Shown piece after piece: positions 1-4,384 of a stretch of 9,338 nt of DNA. Positions within the stretch are counted from its first letter, which is position 1. Each line of letters starts with the position of its first letter. A model generated the notes under the pieces. That model was not told where the DNA came from. It worked only from the letters and a program-made list of their open reading frames with translations, and made no database searches. Source of the DNA: Methanosarcinales archaeon (lineage in GTDB: Archaea; Halobacteriota; Methanosarcinia; Methanosarcinales; Methanocomedenaceae). Location of the stretch: contig DAOWEE010000084.1 in NCBI GenBank assembly GCA_030638625.1, positions 1-9,338 on the forward strand. The letters run 5' to 3'. The translations under genes and the position numbers were made by a program.

Positions 1-414
1 AGTCGCTGTACCTGTTACAGATTGTGATATGCCCTCTGAAGAAATTGTGATGGCGGGTGTGACAGAATCAATTCCTGATAGTTCATCAGAAGCATTGAAT
101 TGAACCACAACTTCACTATTGTACCAGCCATGGGCATTGGGTGAAATTGCAGGAGCGCCGTTGATTTCAGGTGGAGTTATGTCAATGTTTATTCCCGATA
201 CCGTAAAAGTTGCAGTATTTCCGGCAAGGTCAGTGGCATTACCTGTTACAGATTGGGATGCCCCCTCAGATGATAGTGTGATAATGGGCGTGACTGAATC
301 AATCCCTGATAGTTCATCAAAAGCATTAAATTGAACCACTACTTCACTATTGTACCAGCCATTAGGATTTTGAGAAGTAATAATAGTTGCATTTATTTGG
401 GGCAATGTTTTATC
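1..414 (-). repeat. Tandem 231-bp repeat encoding Ig-like modules
   Basis: One full unit (414-184) and one partial unit (183-1) repeat with a period of exactly 231 bases, or 77 codons. For example, cttcactattgtaccagcc occurs at 111 and again at 342, and acctgttacagattg at 10 and 241. Over the 43 residues from GWYNSE onward the two copies differ at five positions. Further copies probably continue beyond the left edge. Confidence 0.9.
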
Positions 415-1962
415 GATTGTGAAGTTCACGGTCATGGATGCATTATTGCCCATTTTATCTTCAGCCGTGGCAATCAGGGTATAGAATCCTTCATCAGAGA
501 TTGCCGTACCGCTGGTATATGAAAAACCATTTAGAGTTATTGAATGGATATTGGGGTTATCTTCAATTATTTCAATGACAGGAGTGACATTAACATTATA
601 GGACGCCCCATCCCCCACTCCCTCTACGTTAATGTTAGGAGGCGTTTTATCCATCATTAGTAAATATATGTCATAATTACTATCATTGAAAATTTTCCAT
701 GCATTAATATAACCCGAACCTACTCCAATAATTAATTCCTGTACACCATCGGCATCAATGTCATACACAGTTGGTGAACCACGAATATTATTACCTCCTG
801 CATATTCTTCCATGAAGCAAGTCCCATTGCCGTACCACCCATATATTCCACCATTTTTTTTAGAAGCAAAAACTTCCTGAATACCGTCGCCTGTGACATC
901 TATCAAGTATGGAGCCGAATATACCTCATTATCTCCATTCATACTTTTCCACTTTAATGAACCGTCATGCTCAAATGCATAGACTTTGAAGACGTCACCT
1001 GTGACAATCTCCATGGCAGGGTCTGAGTCGATATTGCCAATTACCGGAGAGCAATATGCGTTTAAGCATGTCGGGGCGGTCCATAAAACAGAACCATTTC
1101 CATCAAATGCTATTACCTTCCCCCCGCGTATGTTACCCTGAATAGCTGTAGCTACCACAACTTCATCAATACCGTCATTGTCAATATCACCGACATCCGG
1201 CGAGCTATATATAAATGATACACCAAATTGTGAAATTGACTGTGGCCACCCAGGAACGGTAGAACCATTTATGTTAAAAGCATATACTTTTTGGTCCCAT
1301 GAATTCACAATTATTTCATATTCCCCATCATTATCGATGTCGCCAAAAGAAGGTTGTGAACGCACCATGCCCCCTACGTAAACAGGCCAGCCTGGAATGT
1401 CAATTCCATTCCCGTCCACCAGATATACAAGATTTCCGTCACATCCAATAGCAATCTCAAGATAATCATCCCCATCTATGTCAGCCAGAGCAGGCGTTGA
1501 AAATATGCTGCCACCAAGAATCTTTGGAAAACCAGATACAAGGGTTCCATTGCTGTTCCAGGCATATAATTTTTTGGAATATTTGTCACCAAATACGATT
1601 TCAAGTTTGCTGTCTCCTGCAATATTACCAGCAACGGGACTTGGCATTCTCGGAGGCATCATATGCCCGTTTGATAATGGAACCGACCATAATATTGAAC
1701 CAGAATGATTGTACAAAATAAGACGATTGTACTTTTCGACTACTATTTCCCCAAAACCATCCTTATTGATATCGTCAACACAAACGGAACCAGGAACGAC
1801 AATATAACTGCCAGTAGCTACAACCACCGGATATGGTTCACCCATGTGTAATATATCAATATTTGCAGATCCCACTGAAACAAAACATAGTACAAATGAT
1901 ACTACAACGGCAGTTTTAATAATTATTACCAAATTTGTAAAACTATATCTACTTTGAATCAT
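1..1962 (-). CDS. Secreted FG-GAP/VCBS propeller protein with tandem Ig-like modules (3' part outside window)
   Basis: Starting at the ATG at 1962-1960, the minus strand is open for 654 codons to the window edge, so the C-terminus is not seen. Residues 1-33 form a signal peptide: K16, then a hydrophobic stretch ending in VSVGSA, with likely cleavage after A33. Residues about 62-415 hold eight recurring FG-GAP/VCBS-like motifs, for example DIDNDGEYEIIV (208-219) and DIDNDGIDEVVV (259-270). Their Asp/Asn-rich loops usually bind Ca2+ in a seven- or eight-bladed propeller. Residues about 438-516 form a first Ig-like domain. From 517 come 77-residue Ig-like modules, each with GWYNSEVVVQFNA and SGIDSVTP. 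The protein is probably exported and displayed as an adhesin, S-layer-associated or sugar-binding protein; its anchor would lie beyond the edge. There is only a weak GGGG ribosome site about 8 bases upstream. The family call is firm; the ligand is unknown. Confidence 0.88.
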   Translation of the reverse strand, partial: MIQSRYSFTNLVIIIKTAVVVSFVLCFVSVGSANIDILHMGEPYPVVVATGSYIVVPGSVCVDDINKDGFGEIVVEKYNRLILYNHSGSILWSVPLSNGHMMPPRMPSPVAGNIAGDSKLEIVFGDKYSKKLYAWNSNGTLVSGFPKILGGSIFSTPALADIDGDDYLEIAIGCDGNLVYLVDGNGIDIPGWPVYVGGMVRSQPSFGDIDNDGEYEIIVNSWDQKVYAFNINGSTVPGWPQSISQFGVSFIYSSPDVGDIDNDGIDEVVVATAIQGNIRGGKVIAFDGNGSVLWTAPTCLNAYCSPVIGNIDSDPAMEIVTGDVFKVYAFEHDGSLKWKSMNGDNEVYSAPYLIDVTGDGIQEVFASKKNGGIYGWYGNGTCFMEEYAGGNNIRGSPTVYDIDADGVQELIIGVGSGYINAWKIFNDSNYDIYLLMMDKTPPNINVEGVGDGASYNVNVTPVIEIIEDNPNIHSITLNGFSYTSGTAISDEGFYTLIATAEDKMGNNASMTVNFTIDKTLPQINATIITSQNPNGWYNSEVVVQFNAFDELSGIDSVTPIITLSSEGASQSVTGNATDLAGNTATFTVSGINIDITPPEINGAPAISPNAHGWYNSEVVVQFNASDELSGIDSVTPAITISSEGISQSVTGTAT

Positions 1963-2016
1963 GACCAATTCCCCAATTATATTTAAATATTCATAGTATA
2001 TATATCTATAGCAATT

Positions 2017-2024
2017 TATTTATA
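2017..2024 (-). promoter_or_regulatory. TATA box of the propeller/Ig protein gene
   Basis: The minus strand reads TATAAATA, close to the archaeal box A. It lies about 55 bases before the ATG at 1962, which predicts a transcript start near 1995 and a leader of about 33 bases. A second AT-rich candidate (TTTAAATATA near 1979-1988) would give a nearly leaderless transcript. Assigned by motif and distance only. Confidence 0.5.
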
Positions 2025-2224
2025 CTGATAATACTCATTATGCTAATTATCATATCTATATTTTACAAATCTTAAGATATGTTACAGAAATGCTTTAGGA
2101 ACCTTGTAAAATAATTCAGACCGATTTTTAGGGTCTATATAGGGACTCGAAAAGTAGGTCGAAAGAGATAACAAACACTGCGTTTGGGATTGTGCATTTG
2201 ATAGAATATTTTAATAAAATGCTG

Positions 2225-2244
2225 CCAATACAACAATTGTATGG
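2225..2244 (-). terminator. Possible terminator stem-loop after the 143-residue gene
   Basis: ATACAA and TTGTAT pair around a three-base loop (2228-2242), extended by CC/GG with one bulged A. On the minus strand it lies about 47 bases past the stop codon at 2291 and is followed by cagcattttatt, a modest T-rich stretch. The stem is weak, so this is tentative. Confidence 0.3.
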
Positions 2245-2290
2245 ACATTATTGAACCGGCAACTTATGTAAACTTGTAAATAATATATTC

Positions 2291-2722
2291 TTATTGCAGT
2301 TCAAACCTGATGATACAATCGCCCACAACACCAGGTTTGTCTACACCCTTCATTGTTACATTCTTTTTCAGGCCCTTAACCACAGCATACTTAGAAGTCT
2401 GAACAATTGGACAGGCTGTCTCCATACCTTCCTGCCTGAGTATTTCATTCCCGTGACAGATTGCACATCCTTTTACTGTGATATTCAAGTCATTGCTTTG
2501 CATATCAACATCTACTTCCTTTGCGAATTCAAGTTCGTTCAGCAGGTAATTCTCAAATTCGTCCTTAAAATTCTTAGGATCCTGCAGGTCAGCATGTTCC
2601 GATACTAACCATTTGTCTGCCATTATTGAACCCACTTTTGCATTGACCTTTTTTGCGTCTTTACCCAGTGCTTTCACGATATTGCTGTGATATTGTTTAA
2701 AAAAATTCAGACTTACGGTCAT
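2291..2722 (-). CDS. 143-residue cytoplasmic cysteine-containing protein, weakly V4R-like
   Basis: The gene encodes a 143-residue protein with no signal peptide or membrane segment, so it is probably cytoplasmic. The N-terminal half (1-70) looks helical and charged. The C-terminal half carries C86, C89 and H90 (KGCAICHG), then C104 (TACPIV) and C136 (VGDCIIRFEL). The spacing of CxxC, a downstream CP, and a final GDCxxRFEL strand recalls the metal- or ligand-binding V4R (4-vinyl reductase) fold, but this is a pattern impression, not a confident assignment. CAICH formally fits a heme c site, yet the protein is not exported, so a bound metal or reactive thiols are likelier. The start is well supported by GGGTGA six bases before the ATG. 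The gene stands alone, divergent from the minD-like gene and separated from it by over 560 bases. Function unknown. Confidence 0.82.
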   Translation of the reverse strand: MTVSLNFFKQYHSNIVKALGKDAKKVNAKVGSIMADKWLVSEHADLQDPKNFKDEFENYLLNELEFAKEVDVDMQSNDLNITVKGCAICHGNEILRQEGMETACPIVQTSKYAVVKGLKKNVTMKGVDKPGVVGDCIIRFELQ

Positions 2723-2728
2723 ACTCTT

Positions 2729-2734
2729 TCACCC
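2729..2734 (-). promoter_or_regulatory. Ribosome binding site of the 143-residue gene
   Basis: The minus strand reads GGGTGA, complementary to the archaeal 16S 3' end (CACCTCC), six bases before the ATG at 2722-2720. It fixes the start. Confidence 0.75.
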
Positions 2735-2758
2735 ATTTATTATCAGTATAAGTTCATA

Positions 2759-2767
2759 CATATATAC
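2759..2767 (-). promoter_or_regulatory. TATA box of the 143-residue gene
   Basis: The minus strand reads GTATATATG, about 40 bases upstream of the ATG at 2722. It predicts a short leader of about 15 bases that contains the GGGTGA site. Confidence 0.45.
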
Positions 2768-2780
2768 ATTTCATTTTTGC

Positions 2781-2805
2781 ATTTCACGTAGCAGTACTGT
2801 GAAAT
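2781..2805. repeat. Stem-loop just upstream of a minus-strand TATA box
   Basis: ATTTCAC (2781-2787) pairs perfectly with GTGAAAT (2799-2805). Inside, GTA pairs with TAC around a GCAG loop with one bulged base. It sits about 14 bases upstream of the proposed TATA box of the 143-residue gene, where archaeal activators often bind. The operator role is inferred. Confidence 0.4.
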
Positions 2806-2864
2806 CTCAAATTTCCACAAAACAAATGAACATTTCTGAAAATTATTCGAACCCTCTGGAATTC

Positions 2865-2885
2865 TATGGTTTTGTGAGAACCATA
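2865..2885. repeat. Perfect 7-bp stem-loop in the divergent region
   Basis: TATGGTT (2865-2871) and AACCATA (2879-2885) form a perfect 7-bp inverted repeat with a 7-base spacer (ttgtgag). There is no adjacent gene end, so it is not obviously a terminator. It could be a regulator site or part of a small RNA. Confidence 0.4.
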
Positions 2886-3183
2886 CACAAATCAGTACAT
2901 AATACTATAAATAATTACCTGAAACTTTTTTGTTTCCTGCAGAAAATATCGCTAAAAAAATAAATGTAAACAACAAGTACAAGAAGTGCCAGGACTCGAC
3001 ATTAAATTATAAGGTGCGATAAATATATAAGTCATCATAATCATAACAATGTAAATAGAGTTTTAGTAATGAAAAATAATTAAACGAAACATCAAAAGCA
3101 TTATCTCTAATGGCTCACAGTTAAGTTAAACATCAAGTATATTGGAATTTATTTCCTTTTAAAAAACATCACAACGTCAAATC

Positions 3184-3195
3184 TGTGACGTCACA
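3184..3195. promoter_or_regulatory. Perfect 12-bp palindrome TGTGACGTCACA, candidate operator of the minD-like gene
   Basis: TGTGACGTCACA is a perfect palindrome in very AT-rich DNA, about 43 bases upstream of the proposed minD TATA box (3238-3245). Related sequence (cacaacgtca) lies just before it at 3170-3179. T/A-rich arms (TTTTAAAAAACAT ending at 3169, and ATGTTTTAAAA from 3197) add imperfect dyad symmetry. The size and position suit a dimeric DNA-binding regulator. The regulator is unknown. Confidence 0.5.
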
Positions 3196-3237
3196 AATGT
3201 TTTAAAAAATCGAGAACATAACACATCATCAATTATC

Positions 3238-3245
3238 TTTAAATA
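3238..3245 (+). promoter_or_regulatory. TATA box of the minD-like gene
   Basis: TTTAAATA lies about 52 bases before the ATG at 3297. It predicts a transcript start near 3267 and a leader of about 30 bases containing the GAGGA ribosome site. Confidence 0.55.
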
Positions 3246-3285
3246 GTATATGCATTAGAGAAATAACAATCAATCTACAGAATCT

Positions 3286-3290
3286 GAGGA
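3286..3290 (+). promoter_or_regulatory. Ribosome binding site that selects the minD start
   Basis: GAGGA directly abuts the ATG at 3291, leaving no spacer, but lies at normal distance (6 bases) before the in-frame ATG at 3297. The second ATG is therefore the preferred start, giving MAAKVYTIASGKGG. Confidence 0.65.
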
Positions 3291-3296
3291 ATGAAT

Positions 3297-4091
3297 ATGG
3301 CAGCAAAAGTGTATACAATTGCGTCTGGAAAGGGTGGTACTGGGAAAACTACTACCACCGTTAATCTAGGTACCGCACTATCCCTTCTGGGTAAAAAAAC
3401 AATAATAATCGATGCCGATATTGGTATGGCTAATCTGGGACTTTTATTGGGTCTTGAAAAAAGTCCGGTCACTTTACACGAAGTACTTGGTGGAAAAGCA
3501 GATGTTTCCGAGGCAGTATATGAAGGCCCCGGTGGCGTAATGGTTGTCCCATGTGGTATATCCCTCCAGGGATTCCAGAACTCTGACCCTGAAAAACTAC
3601 AGGAGGTCATGGCAAGACTCATTGAAGGCGTGGATTACATGCTTATCGATGCACCGGCCGGAATCAGTAAAGATGGTGTAATACCACTGGCTATTGCCGA
3701 TAAGGTCATCCTTGTTGTCAATCCTGAACTCTCATCCATGGCTGATGCCTTGAAAACAAAGGTATTGACTGAAATGCTTGGAGGAGATATTGGGGGAGCA
3801 ATATTAAATAGGGCCGGAATGGAAAGGACTGAAATCAATAATCAAAAGGTAGCAGACCTACTTGGAGTAGATGTAATAGACATGGTGCCAGAAGATGCAA
3901 ATGTCAGGCGGTCTGCTGCATTCAAGACACCTATTGTAGTTAAAACACCCGATTCCCCTGCAGCTATTGCGTTCAAACGAATCGCAGCCTATATATCAGG
4001 CACTGAATTCATTGAACCTGAAGAGGAATTACCTGGAGCTGGAGAAGGATTTACTGGACGATTAGCAAGGGTACTGTTCGGAGGCAAGTAA
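3297..4091 (+). CDS. minD: MinD/ParA-type ATPase with membrane-targeting C-terminus
   Basis: This 264-residue protein belongs to the SIMIBI class of positioning ATPases, which dimerise on ATP and bind the membrane. Visible motifs are the deviant Walker A KGGTGKTT (12-19, with signature K12 and catalytic K18), the switch region IIIDADIGMANL (36-47), and Walker B MLIDAPAG (115-122). The last residues, GFTGRLARVLFGGK (251-264), form a short amphipathic helix very like the MinD membrane-targeting sequence. They follow a flexible acidic linker (EFIEPEEELPGAGE, 237-250). The family is well known; its cargo here is inferred. The gene opens a plus-strand run containing a filament ATPase and platform protein, as CpaE/TadZ does in bacterial Tad loci, and haloarchaeal MinD4 positions archaella and chemosensory arrays. 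A true cell-division role is less likely in this context. The upstream ATG at 3291 would add only two residues. Confidence 0.92.
   Translation: MAAKVYTIASGKGGTGKTTTTVNLGTALSLLGKKTIIIDADIGMANLGLLLGLEKSPVTLHEVLGGKADVSEAVYEGPGGVMVVPCGISLQGFQNSDPEKLQEVMARLIEGVDYMLIDAPAGISKDGVIPLAIADKVILVVNPELSSMADALKTKVLTEMLGGDIGGAILNRAGMERTEINNQKVADLLGVDVIDMVPEDANVRRSAAFKTPIVVKTPDSPAAIAFKRIAAYISGTEFIEPEEELPGAGEGFTGRLARVLFGGK
4080..4084 (+). promoter_or_regulatory. Ribosome binding site of the 65-residue gene, inside the minD end
   Basis: GGAGG lies within the last codons of the minD-like gene, eight bases before the ATG at 4093. With only one base between stop and start, translation of the two genes is probably coupled. 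Confidence 0.75.
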
Positions 4092-4092
4092 A

Positions 4093-4290
4093 ATGGCAGA
4101 TAGCACAATAATAACAATAATTCTGGTAATAGTTCTGATTGTTGCATTTTTCTTATTGTATCTGATGAATGTCAGAATTAAGCAATTGGAAAGAGAACTG
4201 AAAGATGTCAGAAACAGAATGGCTTTGACCGATGATGAGCTCACTCGTCTGGCACAGGACATTGATGATTTCAAGAGATTGAAGATTTAG
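4093..4290 (+). CDS. 65-residue single-pass membrane protein with cytoplasmic coiled coil
   Basis: After four residues (MADS) comes one strongly hydrophobic helix, about residues 5-26 (IITIILVIVLIVAFFLLYL). A charged helix follows to the end (27-65). Its hydrophobic residues fall in 3-4 spacing (I29, L32, L36, V39, M43; then L50, L53, I57, F60), which indicates a coiled coil. R28, K30 and other basic residues right after the membrane helix favour a cytoplasmic C-terminus, where MinD and the assembly ATPase act. The start is firm: a good GGAGG and a one-base gap after the minD-like stop. I do not recognise a named family. From context it may anchor, recruit or stimulate the MinD-like ATPase, or be a small filament-machine subunit. 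It is not a pilin: it lacks a type III leader with a peptidase cut site before the hydrophobic helix. The stop is TAG. Confidence 0.85.
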   Translation: MADSTIITIILVIVLIVAFFLLYLMNVRIKQLERELKDVRNRMALTDDELTRLAQDIDDFKRLKI

Positions 4291-4291
4291 A

Positions 4292-4299
4292 TATATAAT
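4292..4299 (+). promoter_or_regulatory. Possible internal TATA box before the assembly ATPase gene
   Basis: TATATAAT follows directly on the TAG of the 65-residue gene. It would start transcription near 4322, giving a leader of about 60 bases that includes the palindrome at 4331-4356. AT-rich background makes this uncertain. Confidence 0.35.
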
Positions 4300-4330
4300 A
4301 AATTAGTCTCAAAATACACCAATGTTGAAT

Positions 4331-4356
4331 AGCTCGAGGTAATATTACCTTGAGCT
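4331..4356 (+). promoter_or_regulatory. Near-perfect 26-bp palindrome in the leader of the assembly ATPase gene
   Basis: Arms AGCTCGAGGTAAT (4331-4343) and ATTACCTTGAGCT (4344-4356) are complementary at 12 of 13 positions; the odd pair is G opposite T, which still pairs in RNA. Flanking gaat/aattc extends the symmetry with one bulge. It ends 28 bases before the ATG at 4385 and is followed by a short T run (4366-4370). As DNA it suits a dimeric repressor; as RNA it makes a strong hairpin that could attenuate transcription, protect the mRNA or separate the expression of minD from that of the ATPase. Which one applies cannot be told from sequence. Confidence 0.6.
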
Positions 4357-4374
4357 AATTCACCCAATTTTTGC

Positions 4375-4380
4375 AAGGGA
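4375..4380 (+). promoter_or_regulatory. Ribosome binding site of the assembly ATPase gene
   Basis: AAGGGA lies four bases before the ATG at 4385, a tight but workable distance. The alternative in-frame ATG at 4397 would be 16 bases away, so 4385 is preferred. Confidence 0.5.
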
Positions 4381-4384
4381 TTAA

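Larger units (their letters stand above)
1963..2290. other. Non-coding gap between two minus-strand genes
   Basis: No credible reading frame is seen in these 328 bases. The part next to the propeller gene carries its TATA-like sequences. An imperfect palindrome lies at 2065-2082 (ACA-a-ATCTTAAGAT-a-TGT, 16 of 18 positions symmetric), about 100 bases upstream of that gene's start. A small stem-loop near 2225-2244 lies downstream of the 143-residue gene. Nothing else recognisable is present. Confidence 0.6.
2020..2751. repeat. Pair of 14-bp inverted repeats flanking the 143-residue gene
   Basis: TTATACTGATAATA at 2020-2033 recurs exactly on the opposite strand at 2738-2751. The two copies bracket about 700 bases holding the 143-residue gene with its ribosome site, but not its proposed TATA box (2759-2767). 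The left copy overlaps the propeller gene's TATA box. An AT-rich 14-mer match may be chance, and no recombinase gene is visible. Confidence 0.4.
2723..3290. other. Long divergent non-coding region between the 143-residue gene and the minD-like gene
   Basis: No frame longer than a few codons has a plausible start here. The region is very AT-rich and holds promoter elements for both flanking genes, two stem-loops (2781-2805 and 2865-2885), a perfect 12-bp palindrome (3184-3195) and three copies of AAACATCA (3087, 3128, 3164). A strong plus-strand TATA-like run (AAATATATAA, 3021-3030) has no coding frame behind it. It could start a long minD leader or a small RNA. Confidence 0.6.

Noticed and set aside
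119..522. Short plus-strand frames over the Ig-module repeats.
   Set aside because: They are antisense to a continuous 654-codon minus-strand frame with a signal peptide and repeated domains.
2294..2608. Plus-strand open frame of 104 codons across the 143-residue gene.
   Set aside because: It is antisense to a gene with a clear ribosome site and patterned cysteines, and its own translation has no recognisable domain.
2290..2688. Heme c assignment of the CAICH motif in the 143-residue protein.
   Set aside because: Heme c is attached outside the cytoplasm, and this protein has no signal peptide or membrane segment.
2841..2860. Minus-strand GGTTCGAAT, resembling a tRNA T loop, in the divergent region.
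   Set aside because: The flanking bases do not pair to form a T stem, and no other tRNA arms are present.
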